The notes: generated by a model from the sequence alone, not told the origin. 64,000 nucleotides of DNA from Vibrio sp. D404a (GCF_030248535.1 NZ_JAHGAJ010000025.1:172025-236024), one strand, 5' to 3'; positions 18,455-27,300 are shown, counted from the stretch's first letter. Program-made: numbers and translations.

Positions 18455-19675
18455 ATGAAGCAAATTCTGAAAGGTTCAATTGCTTTAATACTCGGCGTGA
18501 GTTCGATGACAGCATGGGCAGCACAAGAGTCTGCCAACCTTGGACCTCGTCCCCTCTTTTTAATCAACAATATGGACGAAGGACCGCTGAAAACTAAGCT
18601 ATTGAGTTGTAGTGAAGGGCCTTTCCAGCGCAGTGACTTCTCGATTGGTCACCGTGGTGCGCCAATGCAGTTCCCGGAACATACTAAAGAGTCTTATCTC
18701 GCTGCGATTCAAATGGGTGCTGGCATCTTGGAATGTGATGTGACCTTTACCAAAGACAAAGAGCTTGTCTGCCGTCACTCACAAAACGATCTGCACACCA
18801 CGACGGACGTGTTGGCTCATCCAGAGCTTGCGAAGAAATGTACGGTTCCATTTAAACCAGCTAACCCTGCAACGGGTGAAGACGCTCAGGTGGAGTGTCG
18901 CACTACAGACTTTACCTTGGCGGAGTTTAAGACTCTTAAAGGGAAAATGGACGGTGCGAACCCTAAAGCCACCACGGTTGAAGAGTACATGAATGGCACG
19001 CCTGGCTGGAGAACTGATCTTTATAGCCAAAGCGGTACCTTGATGACCCATGCTGAGAGTGCAGCGCTGTTCAAGCAACATGGCGTGAAGGTGACACCGG
19101 AGCTGAAATCAGCAGCGGTAGAGATGCCATTCAATGGCTTTAGCCAAGAGATGTATGCTCAAAAGCTGGTGGATGAAGTCAAGGCTGCTGGTTTTGATGC
19201 GTCTGAAGCCTACCTACAGTCATTCAACCTGGATGACGTTAAATACTGGATCAAAGAGAACCCTAAGTTTGGTGAACAAGCGGTGTATCTGGACGATCGT
19301 GTGTATGAACAAGCGGACTTCGTCGCTTCGATTGAGAACATGAAAGAGCTACAAAAAGCAGGTGTAAACATCATCGCACCGCCGTTGTTTGCTCTAGTTG
19401 AGCTTGATAAAGATAACCAAATCGTTGCGTCTGACTACGCTAAACTGGCGAAGCAAGCTGACTTAGACATCATTGCTTGGACACTTGAGCGTTCAGGTCC
19501 ACTGGCACAAGGTGGTGGTTGGTATTACCAAAGCGTCAAGCAAGGCATCAACAACGATGGCGATATGATGAAGATGCTAGACGTACTCGCGCAAGACGTT
19601 GAAGTGTTGGGTGTATTCAGTGACTGGCCTGCAACGACGACTTATTACGCTAACTGCATGGCACCAAAAGCCTAA
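18455..19675 (+). CDS. periplasmic glycerophosphodiester phosphodiesterase (GlpQ-like)
   Basis: 406 residues with a Sec signal peptide (MKQILKGSIALILG..., cleavage after AWA). The GDPD catalytic signature is intact: SIGHRGAPMQFPEHT (catalytic His, Arg, Glu), ECDVTFTKDKELVCRH (Glu/Asp metal ligands and second His). GlpQ-type enzymes release glycerol-3-phosphate from deacylated phospholipid headgroup diesters in the periplasm. ATG 18455 is set by AAGGAG about 11 nt upstream. It is controlled by the sigma-54 promoter at 18258 and is followed by its own terminator, then the importer operon. Confidence 0.92.
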   Translation: MKQILKGSIALILGVSSMTAWAAQESANLGPRPLFLINNMDEGPLKTKLLSCSEGPFQRSDFSIGHRGAPMQFPEHTKESYLAAIQMGAGILECDVTFTKDKELVCRHSQNDLHTTTDVLAHPELAKKCTVPFKPANPATGEDAQVECRTTDFTLAEFKTLKGKMDGANPKATTVEEYMNGTPGWRTDLYSQSGTLMTHAESAALFKQHGVKVTPELKSAAVEMPFNGFSQEMYAQKLVDEVKAAGFDASEAYLQSFNLDDVKYWIKENPKFGEQAVYLDDRVYEQADFVASIENMKELQKAGVNIIAPPLFALVELDKDNQIVASDYAKLAKQADLDIIAWTLERSGPLAQGGGWYYQSVKQGINNDGDMMKMLDVLAQDVEVLGVFSDWPATTTYYANCMAPKA

Positions 19676-19747
19676 GTGAGCTGGTGAGATGGGCGGTATG
19701 AAGTGAGCTGCCTGTCTCTATGATTGGACAATCTCAATCTATTTTTT

Positions 19748-19769
19748 AAGAGCCTTCGGGCTCTTTTTT
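19748..19769 (+). terminator. terminator of the phosphodiesterase gene
   Basis: AAGAGCC-TTC-GGGCTCTT hairpin followed by a run of seven T. Confidence 0.9.
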
Positions 19770-19785
19770 TGGCTTGATAAGTGTG

Positions 19786-19838
19786 GGACAAAAGTGACCC
19801 AAATTCATATTAATAGCTTGGACAAAAATGACTCAAAT
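19786..19838 (+). promoter_or_regulatory. tandem upstream activator sites before the ABC importer
   Basis: GGACAAAAGTGACCCAAAT (19786-19804) and GGACAAAAATGACTCAAAT (19820-19838) are 19-bp direct repeats differing at two positions, 34 bp apart. The nearer one begins 76 bp before the -24 GG. The placement is that of enhancer sites for a sigma-54 activator, probably the regulator at 16771 (inference). Confidence 0.6.
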
Positions 19839-19894
19839 CTAATCACCTAAAATGAGATTTGTTTTAAGTGGTTGAAAATAAATAAAATAATAGT

Positions 19895-19910
19895 TGGCAC
19901 AAAGGGTGCA
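19895..19910 (+). promoter_or_regulatory. sigma-54 (-24/-12) promoter of the ABC importer operon
   Basis: TGGCACAAAGGGTGCA: GG (19896-19897) and GC (19908-19909) separated by exactly 10 bp, as in the promoter at 18258. Confidence 0.8.
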
Positions 19911-19955
19911 ATAAGAGGTTCGACCCTCAACAAAAAGTAAAAGTAAGGTTTGAAT

Positions 19956-20996
19956 ATGAAAATCAGTGTTAAAGGACTGTTAATCGCTAGCTCCCTACTA
20001 CTTCCTTCAATGGCTATGGCAAACGACTGCTCTAGCCGTGGTGTGTTAGACGATCGATACTGTGATGAAAACCAAGATTTAGTGGCAGACTCGCCTAAAA
20101 ATCCAGATGAGTGGAATGACCCGAGTACGCTCGTGTTTACCTACACTCCTGTAGAAGACCCAGCCTTGTATAAAGATGCATTTGCGGATTTCCAAGCGCA
20201 CCTAAGTAAGATCACAGGTAAGCGCGTGATTTACTACACAGTGCACTCAAACTCTGCACAAGTGGAAGCGATGCGTTCTGGTCGTCTGCACGTTGCAGGT
20301 TTCTCGACAGGTCCAACGGGCTATGCGGTTAACCTAGCGGGTTATGTACCAATCGCGGTGAAAGGTGATGAGTCAGGCTTCCAAGGTTACAACCTAATCA
20401 CTATCGTGCGTAAAGACAGCGGCATCAAGACGATGGCTGATCTGAAAGGTAAAAAGGTTGCGCATACTTCTGCGTCATCAAACTCTGGCAACCTTGCACC
20501 ACGTGCACTTTTCCCTGCAAAAGGCTTAGTACCAGACCAAGACTACAAGGTGCTTTACTCGGGTAAGCATGATCAATCTATTTTGGGTGTATACAACGGA
20601 GACTACGATGCAGCACCTGTCGCCTCTGATGTTTACGACCGCATGGTTGCAGCAGGACGCGTAGATGCATCTGAGCTTAAAATCATCTACCGCAGCCCAC
20701 GTTTCCCAACATCAGCATTTGGCTACGCTTACAACCTTAAACCAGAGCTTGTTGATAAGATCAACGAAGCCTTCTTTAGCTACCGCTTTACACCAGAAAT
20801 GAGCGCAGCATTCAAAGGCGCTGACCGTTTCTCTCCTATCTCTTACAAAGAAGAGTGGGGCGTGATTCGTGATATCGCTCATGCAACCGGTACTGCTTAC
20901 ACCAAAGCGGGTCTGAAAAAGCTTGCGGAAAAAGATGCGGCGAAACGCGCGAAGAAAAAAGCAGCTGAGCTCGCGAAACAAGCAAACAGTCAGTAA
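19956..20996 (+). CDS. PhnD-type periplasmic binding protein of a phosphate-ester/phosphonate ABC importer
   Basis: 346 residues. Signal peptide MKISVKGLLIASSLLLPSMAMA. A short Cys-containing segment with Asp/Asn-rich CDENQDLVADSPKNP precedes the PhnD-like two-lobed domain (~45-320), which contains HSNSAQVEAMRSGRLHVAGF and the ligand-loop-type HTSASSNSGNLAPRA. The C-terminal tail is rich in Lys/Ala and helical. ATG 19956 is chosen over the in-frame TTG at 19950 because it fits the signal peptide. First gene of a four-gene operon driven by the promoter at 19895. The ligand could be a phosphonate, phosphite or small phosphodiester. Confidence 0.9.
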   Translation: MKISVKGLLIASSLLLPSMAMANDCSSRGVLDDRYCDENQDLVADSPKNPDEWNDPSTLVFTYTPVEDPALYKDAFADFQAHLSKITGKRVIYYTVHSNSAQVEAMRSGRLHVAGFSTGPTGYAVNLAGYVPIAVKGDESGFQGYNLITIVRKDSGIKTMADLKGKKVAHTSASSNSGNLAPRALFPAKGLVPDQDYKVLYSGKHDQSILGVYNGDYDAAPVASDVYDRMVAAGRVDASELKIIYRSPRFPTSAFGYAYNLKPELVDKINEAFFSYRFTPEMSAAFKGADRFSPISYKEEWGVIRDIAHATGTAYTKAGLKKLAEKDAAKRAKKKAAELAKQANSQ

Positions 20997-21102
20997 CTCC
21001 TCTCTAATACCATTTTCACTTATTCACTGAATAAGTTGTTTTAAGTCGATGCCCTCACGGGTAGGGCATCGCTCATTCTAAATTTGCACAAGGAAACGCA
21101 GT

Positions 21103-21873
21103 ATGGCCGTAGCTAGCTATGACGGAATTAAGATCAACGACCTGTATCACGAATACGTAGCAGGAAAGCCGATCCTTAAAGGAATTAATATTGATATCGA
21201 TGAACCAGGGATCATCGCCATCATTGGCCCATCAGGTACGGGTAAAAGTACACTGCTTCGTTGCATCAACCGTCTAAATGATCCAAGTAAGGGTGAGATT
21301 ATCTTTGATGGTTCTGACCTGACAAAACTGCAGGGACAAGCGCTGCGTAAACAGCGTCGTCACATTGGTATGGTTTTTCAAGAGTACAACCTAGTAGAGC
21401 GATTGACTGTTATTGAGAACGTGCTGAGTGGCCGCTTAGGCTACATGACGGCTTGGAATGCGTGGCGTCGTAACTACTCTTCACAAGACCTTGCAAAAGC
21501 CTTCGAACTACTAGAATTTGTTGGCCTTCAAGACTTCGCTAATCAGCGTGCAGACAGCTTATCTGGCGGTCAAAGACAGCGTGTGGGTATTGCTCGTGCT
21601 GTTATGCAAGACCCATACATCTTATTGGCTGATGAACCAACGTCATCTCTTGACCCTAAAACAGCGGTAGAAATCATGGAGTTGATGGAAACCTTCGCAC
21701 AGCAGAAAAATATCCCGGTACTAGTCAACATTCACGATGTGAGCCTAGCGAAGCGTTATGCGAAACGCATCATAGGTATGTGTAACGGTAAGGTGCATTA
21801 CGATGGCAGCCCTGAAGGTATCTCAGAAGATGACCTTAAGATCATCTACGGAGGTGAGTCATGGCTGGATTAA
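21103..21873 (+). CDS. phnC: PhnC-type ABC transporter ATP-binding protein
   Basis: 256 residues with Walker A GPSGTGKST, signature LSGGQRQRVGIARA, Walker B ILLADEPTSSLD and the switch His in VNIHDVSLAKRYA. Closest by pattern to PhnC of phosphonate/phosphite importers. The ATG follows AAGGAAA by about 6 nt. It powers the two PhnE-like permeases that follow and overlaps the first by 13 bp, so the operon is tightly coupled. The symbol denotes the family; the transported compound is not proven. Confidence 0.9.
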   Translation: MAVASYDGIKINDLYHEYVAGKPILKGINIDIDEPGIIAIIGPSGTGKSTLLRCINRLNDPSKGEIIFDGSDLTKLQGQALRKQRRHIGMVFQEYNLVERLTVIENVLSGRLGYMTAWNAWRRNYSSQDLAKAFELLEFVGLQDFANQRADSLSGGQRQRVGIARAVMQDPYILLADEPTSSLDPKTAVEIMELMETFAQQKNIPVLVNIHDVSLAKRYAKRIIGMCNGKVHYDGSPEGISEDDLKIIYGGESWLD

Positions 21874-22667
21874 CCACAAACTCATCGACATCGCAGACTC
21901 AATATCAGAATCCGTTTAAGGCATCGTGGACAAACCGTGCGATTGTGGTGGCGATCGTCGCTTACCTTTTCTATAGCTTTTCGACCTTGGGTTTGACCTT
22001 TGACCGACTAATTATCGGTTTTGGCGAAAGTGAGCGTTTACTATCGCGCATGTTTCCGCCCGATTTTTCACGCACAAACTTACTGTTAAGTGGTTTGGCG
22101 GAGAGCTTGCAGATCGCGATTATTTCGAGCTTCTTCGGCATCGTTATCTCTCTGTTCTTGGGCTTATTAGCAGCAAGAAACATGATGCCATCGATTGTAT
22201 CAACGCCAATTCGAGGCTTTATCGCGCTATGTCGCTCTTTTCACCCAGTAATCATTGCGATTCTATTCGTAAAAGCCGTGGGCTTCGGCGCATTGGCGGG
22301 GATCCTGACTCTCGTGTTCGCTTCAATTGGCTTCATTGCCAAGTTGTTTGCAGAAGCGATTGAAGAGATCTCTTTCAAACCAGTCGAAGCTATTAAAGCG
22401 ACTGGGGCAAGCTTTGTGAGTGTGATTCTGTATGCGGTAATGCCGCAAGTGTTCACTCGCTTTATTGGCTTTGCTAGCTACCAACTCGACTCGAACCTAC
22501 GTAACTCGACCATGGTTGGTATCGTTGGTGCGGGTGGTCTGGGTGGGACACTGTTCTCGGCATTCCAGCGCTTCGATTACGATTTTGTAGCGGCGATTTT
22601 GATCACCATTATCGCTTTGATTCTTGTAGGTGAGTTTCTTTCCAACATCGTTAGGAGAATTTTCTGA
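21861..22667 (+). CDS. phnE: PhnE-type ABC permease, first copy
   Basis: 268 residues with about six membrane segments. The EAA loop near the C-terminal third reads EAIKATGASFVSVILYAVMP, followed by GIVGAGGLGGTLFSA. Belongs to the PhnE/binding-protein-dependent permease family. Starts inside the end of phnC with GGAGGTG as ribosome binding site. Its stop overlaps the next start by one base. Two different PhnE subunits imply a heterodimeric channel. Confidence 0.9.
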   Translation: MAGLTTNSSTSQTQYQNPFKASWTNRAIVVAIVAYLFYSFSTLGLTFDRLIIGFGESERLLSRMFPPDFSRTNLLLSGLAESLQIAIISSFFGIVISLFLGLLAARNMMPSIVSTPIRGFIALCRSFHPVIIAILFVKAVGFGALAGILTLVFASIGFIAKLFAEAIEEISFKPVEAIKATGASFVSVILYAVMPQVFTRFIGFASYQLDSNLRNSTMVGIVGAGGLGGTLFSAFQRFDYDFVAAILITIIALILVGEFLSNIVRRIF

Positions 22668-23470
22668 TGACAACAGCATCTATTGATAGAGAGTGGCAGC
22701 GATTTACTCCTAATGAACGCATCGCTCGATTCGCCATTTATCTGAGTTTGGTGAGCGCGATTGTGTGGTCTTGGCAAACAGTGGAAGTGATTCCTGAGTT
22801 TCTGTATGACGCGCCTGCGCAGTTCGCGGATATGTTTCAACGCATGCTACCGATGGATTATGGGTTTTATCCAACGACCATTCATGATGCGATGATCGAG
22901 ACGCTGCACATCGCAACGCTCGGCACACTGTTTACTCTTATTTTTGCGATACCTTTAGCGCTGTTGAATGCGCCAAATATTACGCCAAACAAAAGCTTGA
23001 ATTGGATTGCTCAGTTCTTTCTAGTGTCTTCACGCTCAGTGAACTCATTAGTTTGGGCCCTGCTATTCATCGCCCTGTTTGGCCCCGGTGTTCTTGCAGG
23101 CATTATGGCAATTGCCGTCCGCAGTGTAGGCTTTGTAGGGAAGCTGTTAGCGGAAGCCATTGCCGAAGTGAACATGGGGCCAATTGAAGCCTTACGTGCA
23201 ACTGGCGCGTCTTGGATGAGTGTTCTACTAAAAGGTTATTGGCCACAAGTCATGCCCGCTTTCTACTCGATTGTTCTGTTCCGTTGGGATATTAACGTTC
23301 GTGAATCCGCCGTGCTTGGCTTAGTAGGTGCAGGTGGTATAGGTGTGGTACTGAATGATGCTCAAAACTTGTTTGAGTGGCAGAAGGTATCAATGGTACT
23401 GGTGAGTATTTTTGCGGTCGTGATCATCGCGGAAGCCGTCGTGATTCATATTCGTAACAAACTGATCTAA
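22667..23470 (+). CDS. phnE: PhnE-type ABC permease, second copy
   Basis: 267 residues with about six membrane segments, and an EAA loop EALRATGASWMSVLLKGYWP followed by GLVGAGGIGVVLND. It is a diverged partner of the preceding permease. ATG sits in TGATG with the previous stop, and AGGAG lies 9 nt upstream. Last gene of the operon; a strong terminator follows. Confidence 0.9.
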   Translation: MTTASIDREWQRFTPNERIARFAIYLSLVSAIVWSWQTVEVIPEFLYDAPAQFADMFQRMLPMDYGFYPTTIHDAMIETLHIATLGTLFTLIFAIPLALLNAPNITPNKSLNWIAQFFLVSSRSVNSLVWALLFIALFGPGVLAGIMAIAVRSVGFVGKLLAEAIAEVNMGPIEALRATGASWMSVLLKGYWPQVMPAFYSIVLFRWDINVRESAVLGLVGAGGIGVVLNDAQNLFEWQKVSMVLVSIFAVVIIAEAVVIHIRNKLI

Positions 23471-23530
23471 TTACGTATTCCCTAACGTAAAACTGTGTGA
23501 TTGAGAGCTTTTATCTAGCATTTTAAGCTC

Positions 23531-23568
23531 AAACGACCCTAGGAGTCTCGGTCTTCTTAGGGTCGTTT
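23531..23568 (+). terminator. terminator of the PhnD-C-E-E operon
   Basis: AAACGACCCTA / TAGGGTCGTTT: 11-bp perfect stem then T-rich sequence. Confidence 0.9.
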
Positions 23569-23655
23569 TTTTAGATTGATTCTCAGCAGTTCAGCTCTGA
23601 AAGCTATAATCGAGCCGATAAGCTTTACTGTAAGCAGTCAGCTTGAGGTATCGGA

Positions 23656-23811
23656 TTAGAATACGCAGTGCTTAGCAAAATCACCGGCTTCATTGGCTGT
23701 CCAATCGCCTTTAGGTTTCTCTTTCATATCCGTACACCAAGCTTCACTGCCGACTTCAGTACAGGCCATGAGTTGGCTTGCCAAGAAAAGTACAAGTGCG
23801 ATCTTTTTCAT
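23656..23811 (-). CDS. DUF3012 small lipoprotein
   Basis: 51 residues: lipoprotein signal MKKIALVLFLASQLMAC and a short mature part (EVGSEAWCTDMKEKPKGDW, then ANEAGDFAKHC) that I recognise as DUF3012, a family of tiny Vibrio/Shewanella envelope lipoproteins of unknown function. Two further Cys residues could form a disulfide. The start at 23811 is set by AAAGGA about 10 nt upstream and by the signal peptide; a longer in-frame reading to 23982 is not credible. Confidence 0.85.
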   Translation of the reverse strand: MKKIALVLFLASQLMACTEVGSEAWCTDMKEKPKGDWTANEAGDFAKHCVF

Positions 23812-23936
23812 AATAAACATCCTTTTTTTGCATTGTTCCATAACGATAGTGGATTCCATACTACTTGCTATGTGTGATATCGACAACACTTTGTATGGTT
23901 TAATCGACGGAGCACGTTTTATTGCAAGATCAAAAA

Positions 23937-23956
23937 AGCCAGCACGTTGGCTGGCT
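23937..23956 (-). terminator. terminator of the HPF/RaiA-family gene
   Basis: On the minus strand an AGCCAGC / GCTGGCT stem with a 6-nt loop is followed by a run of T, downstream of the stop at 24011. Confidence 0.8.
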
Positions 23957-24010
23957 CTTAATATTCTGTTTTCCTTATCCATTCACCTTATAAGATGAAA
24001 GAGTGCCGAG

Positions 24011-24367
24011 TTAAACTAGCTTCATCTCTTGAATGATGTCAGACGCGATTTCTGGCTTAGTGCTGGTCGGTTTAGCGTGAAGATCGGCTTTCAATTGCCC
24101 TTTTCTGTTACTCAGACCTGCTTCAAGTTTCTTGATTGCTGCGGTTACGGCAGGATACATAATATCGTCTGTCGCTTTGGCTGTTACACGCACACCTTCG
24201 TAATTTGTGAATACCTCAACTTGATGTTGGTTGTGCTCTTTAGTGATGATGATGTCGCAGCTGATCAGTGATGGAAAGTGGTTAGCAATCTTATCGAACT
24301 TGCCTTCGATGTCTTTGCGTGAGTCGTCGTTAATTGATACGTGATGTGTTTGAACGTTTACTTTCAT
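24011..24367 (-). CDS. HPF/RaiA-family ribosome hibernation factor
   Basis: 118 residues. The single S30AE/HPF domain has the expected beta-alpha-beta pattern: MKVNVQTHHVSINDDSRKDI, then IIITKEHNQHQVEVF and YPAVTAAIKKLEAGLSNRKG. The C-terminal extension of about 20 residues is longer than short HPF and closer to RaiA/YfiA. Such proteins bind the 30S decoding site and silence or dimerise ribosomes in stationary phase. Which paralogue it is cannot be settled without comparison. Monocistronic with its own terminator. Confidence 0.9.
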   Translation of the reverse strand: MKVNVQTHHVSINDDSRKDIEGKFDKIANHFPSLISCDIIITKEHNQHQVEVFTNYEGVRVTAKATDDIMYPAVTAAIKKLEAGLSNRKGQLKADLHAKPTSTKPEIASDIIQEMKLV

Positions 24368-24783
24368 AAATCATACCTTTCCAATGACTGTGTCATTTAA
24401 ACGTAGCAAACATCCGTTAGATTAACCAACAGCGGAAACACACATGTGTGATTGAGTTCAGTGTTATCAAATAATCTGTTGTTTGGCTCTTGAAACTCAC
24501 CAAAACCGTGCGCATATTATGTCTCGTGATTTTGATACATGTTTAATTTTGCATCATGCCTGATGAATTACTCTAATTTGTTTCTCTGCCGCAGTAATTT
24601 ATCCCTTCAAGCTAATTACTCTCAATATTAGTCACTTTTTATACAACTGCTTACTTTCCTCTTATTTCGAGCTCGAAAACCTTTAATCAATATCACAGCT
24701 CTTGATATTTCCCTCAGCAATCTGTTGACTCGTACTTTATGCGGTTTATCGTAGGCGCACTGTTCATTAAGGATCTTCTGACT
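24368..24783. other. divergent intergenic region
   Basis: 416 bp between the HPF/RaiA gene and the secreted protein at 24784. It carries both promoters and no gene. A loose CRP-like dyad (TGTGA-N6-TCAGT, 24447-24462) is present but matches only one arm. Confidence 0.5.
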
Positions 24784-25368
24784 ATGTCTATGCCGTTAAA
24801 ACTTGCTGCACTTGCAGCTTCTATGTCCGTGTCATTTAATCTGTTTGCTGCCCCAGTAGAATTTCAAGCAATCCCTGAAATCATGCAAAAGTTTGATACT
24901 GCTGAGTTGTACGTGAAAAAATCAGTCACCCTAGGTCGCTTACCTGCGGAGTCCGAAATCGGCGCGGATTTCCCGACCTATGTTTCAGACGGTAAGGGCG
25001 GTTATAGCTTAGAAACCAATAACGTAATGACAGACAATGTGGTAATTGCAAGCATGCCTAAGCCGATTGTGGACGACGTTTATAATCAATGGTTAGTGCC
25101 AAAAGAGACTTGGGTAAGCAGTTATGGTGAACTGCCAACGTCAACCACAGAGTTCAAACCGTTTAAGCGTATTAAAACCATCAAAGCGATTAAAATTGAT
25201 GCCGAGATGCTAAAGCTAATGGGAAGCGAAGATGGCGAAACAGCGATCATTAAAGTGAGCTGGGATGATAAAGGAATGAAAGTTTACAAAGATGGATTCT
25301 TAGCGGATTACGAGTACGGTATCGCACCACATGAGATGGCCGAGAACTACGAGCTTGCGCCGAAATAA
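24784..25368 (+). CDS. secreted hypothetical protein
   Basis: About 194 residues with a signal peptide (MSMPLKLAALAASMSVSFNLFA). The mature part is mixed alpha/beta, with VPKETWVSSYGELPTSTTEF and repeated IK motifs (KRIKTIKAIKI). I do not recognise the family. The start at 24784 is chosen because AAGGA lies 10 nt upstream and gives a clean signal peptide; the reading from 24739 is longer by 15 residues. Periplasmic location inferred. Confidence 0.7.
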   Translation: MSMPLKLAALAASMSVSFNLFAAPVEFQAIPEIMQKFDTAELYVKKSVTLGRLPAESEIGADFPTYVSDGKGGYSLETNNVMTDNVVIASMPKPIVDDVYNQWLVPKETWVSSYGELPTSTTEFKPFKRIKTIKAIKIDAEMLKLMGSEDGETAIIKVSWDDKGMKVYKDGFLADYEYGIAPHEMAENYELAPK

Positions 25369-25390
25369 CAGAGCTACTCCAATTCGACTT

Positions 25391-25416
25391 AGGCCCCGTA
25401 TTCGCGGGGCTTTTTA
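25391..25416 (+). terminator. terminator with duplicated right arm
   Basis: GCCCCG (25393-25398) pairs with CGGGGC (25405-25410), followed by TTTTT. The right arm and T-run are then repeated (see the tandem repeat at 25401). Confidence 0.85.
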
Positions 25417-25460
25417 ACATCTGTTCGCGGGGCTTTTTAACATCAGTTCGCAAGGCTTTT
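25401..25460 (+). repeat. 23-bp tandem repeat of a terminator half
   Basis: TTCGCGGGGCTTTTTAACAT plus CTG (25401-25423) is repeated at 25424-25446 with one or two changes and decays in a third copy (TTCGCAAGGCTTTT, from 25447). Each copy carries the terminator right arm and T-run. Confidence 0.8.
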
Positions 25461-25821
25461 AAACACCCGGAGATAAAGTTAGATCAAAATCACACTTTTC
25501 GCCCTATTTACCGCTCGTTGTGCTATTATGCGCCGCTTGTCTTTGTAATTGATAAAATACGCATTACCTACGCGGTTAATTCCGCCTTTAAAGGTAATGT
25601 CCTCACTCAGTTTAGCTATCAGGTTGAACATCTGCATTCTGCTCGGACGCAAGAAAGTAGCTCAGACTACTTCATTCATGTGCATTGAGAGCGCCATCTA
25701 TCAAAGACCTTTATTAAACATCCCGCATTAGCGCTAACTTTGTTGGCGTGAAGGGCTTTGTTTTTCCCAAAATCATCCTTGCTGCTAGGCGTTGCTAGTA
25801 GCTGACAAGTAAGGAGCTTAT
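25461..25821 (+). other. leader region upstream of yfcC-like gene
   Basis: About 360 bp without a convincing gene. A promoter-like TTTACC...TATTAT pair near 25508-25530 points rightward. A hairpin (GCGCTAAC...GTTGGCGT) lies near 25731-25750. The roughly 270-nt untranslated leader this implies would be long. Confidence 0.4.
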
Positions 25822-27234
25822 ATGACAACTACGGTATCTTCATCCATACCTGAATCTGCGAATGAAAAAGAGGTAAACCACCCGTTTCTCTCTTTGGTGA
25901 TCATGGTAATTGTTGCGGCTTTCGCAACCTACTTTATCCCCGCAGGTGAATTTGAAAGGGTAGTGATGAATGGTCGCACCGTTATCGACCCAGACAGCTA
26001 TACATTGCTCGCGAGCAACCCAACAACATTAGCCTCATTTTTTGAATCATTTTTTAAGGGCTTTAAATCAGCCTCAGGCGTGATGGGCGTTGTGGTTTTT
26101 GTGGGTGGTGCATTTGGTATCATCAAACACATGGGGCTATTGGATGCATCGGTTGTTGCGTTAACCAGCAAACTGAAAAAGCAGGGACTGTACGTGATTG
26201 CGCCAGTGATCATGACGGCGATCTTTTTCAACGTAACCTTTACCGGGATGCGTGAGTTGGACGTTATCTTCATCTCTTTGATGATCCCTATCTGCATCAA
26301 GCTAGGCTACGACGCGATTACGGCACTGGGTGTGGTTCTTTTGGCGAGCTGTGCAGGTTTTGCTGCGGCTTTGGCTAACCCATTCTTTACCGGTATTGCT
26401 CATACGATTGCAGAGCTGCCAATGTACTCAGGCATGTGGTACCGCTTTATCGTTGGTATGTTTATGCTCTTAACAGGCGCTTGGTATGTTCTGAACTACG
26501 CGCGTAAAATCAAGCAAGATCCAACCAAAGGTTTGCTACATGGTACGGGTTACCACTACGAGTCGAACGTTGAAGCTAAGGCGCTCACCTCTCGTGAAAA
26601 GCTGGCGGGTATTGCGTTCCTAGGTGTGTTTGCCTACATGATTTACGGCACACTGACCATGGGCTTCGGTTTTACTGAAATCGCGGGTGCATTCGTAGCA
26701 ATGGCGATCATTCCGGGTCTCGTGGCAGGACTGTCTCCAAACAAGATTTGTGAATACTGGACAAAGGGCGTGAGCGATGTTCTGGTCGCAGTGTTGATCA
26801 TCTTCTTTGCTCGCTCGGTATTAACGATCATGGAAGACGCTAAAATTGTCGATTCTATTATCTACTACCTAGCGCAAATCATCTCTGGTAGCTCAAAGTT
26901 GGTGGCAGCTGCAGGTATCTACTTCTCGCAAGCCATCATCAACCTGTTTATCCCGTCGGGCAGTGGCCAAGCGGTGATTACGATGCCAATCATCATTCCA
27001 CTGGCGGATATCGGTGAGGTTACGCGTCAGGTAGCGGCACTTGCGTCTCAATTGGGTGATGGTATCTCAAACTACATTTATCCAACCAACGGTGGTTTGC
27101 TGGCGGTGTTGGCAATTGCAAAAGTGCCTTACTCGAAATGGGTTCGCTTCTTCCTACCGCTATTTCTGTTCTGGTCGGCAGGTGCGCTTATCTCTGTGGT
27201 TATCGCTCAGATGATAGAACTGGGTCCTTTCTAA
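25822..27234 (+). CDS. yfcC: YfcC-family (DcuC-like) transporter
   Basis: 470 residues with about 11-12 membrane segments. Family marks: HPFLSLVIMVIVAAFATYFI at the N terminus, IPSGSGQAVITMPIIIPLAD, and NYIYPTNGGLLAVLAIAKVP near the C terminus. YfcC proteins belong to the C4-dicarboxylate/arginine-like exchanger superfamily in the inner membrane; the substrate is uncertain. Monocistronic, with a terminator shared with convergent glgC. Confidence 0.88.
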   Translation: MTTTVSSSIPESANEKEVNHPFLSLVIMVIVAAFATYFIPAGEFERVVMNGRTVIDPDSYTLLASNPTTLASFFESFFKGFKSASGVMGVVVFVGGAFGIIKHMGLLDASVVALTSKLKKQGLYVIAPVIMTAIFFNVTFTGMRELDVIFISLMIPICIKLGYDAITALGVVLLASCAGFAAALANPFFTGIAHTIAELPMYSGMWYRFIVGMFMLLTGAWYVLNYARKIKQDPTKGLLHGTGYHYESNVEAKALTSREKLAGIAFLGVFAYMIYGTLTMGFGFTEIAGAFVAMAIIPGLVAGLSPNKICEYWTKGVSDVLVAVLIIFFARSVLTIMEDAKIVDSIIYYLAQIISGSSKLVAAAGIYFSQAIINLFIPSGSGQAVITMPIIIPLADIGEVTRQVAALASQLGDGISNYIYPTNGGLLAVLAIAKVPYSKWVRFFLPLFLFWSAGALISVVIAQMIELGPF

Positions 27235-27254
27235 GCCATATGAATAGAAACATT

Positions 27255-27280
27255 AAAGGCAGCGAGTTACGCTGCCTTTT
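27255..27280. terminator. terminator between yfcC and glgC
   Basis: AAAGGCAGCG-AGTTA-CGCTGCCTTT: 10-bp perfect stem, T-run downstream on the plus strand. Confidence 0.9.
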
Positions 27281-27300
27281 TTGTGTCCAAATGAATTCGG

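Noticed and set aside
24447..24462. CRP-like site TGTGA-N6-TCAGT before the HPF/RaiA gene
   Set aside because: Only the left arm matches the consensus; too weak to claim.
25549..25731. 60-residue open frame upstream of yfcC
   Set aside because: No ribosome binding site or family; more likely untranslated leader.
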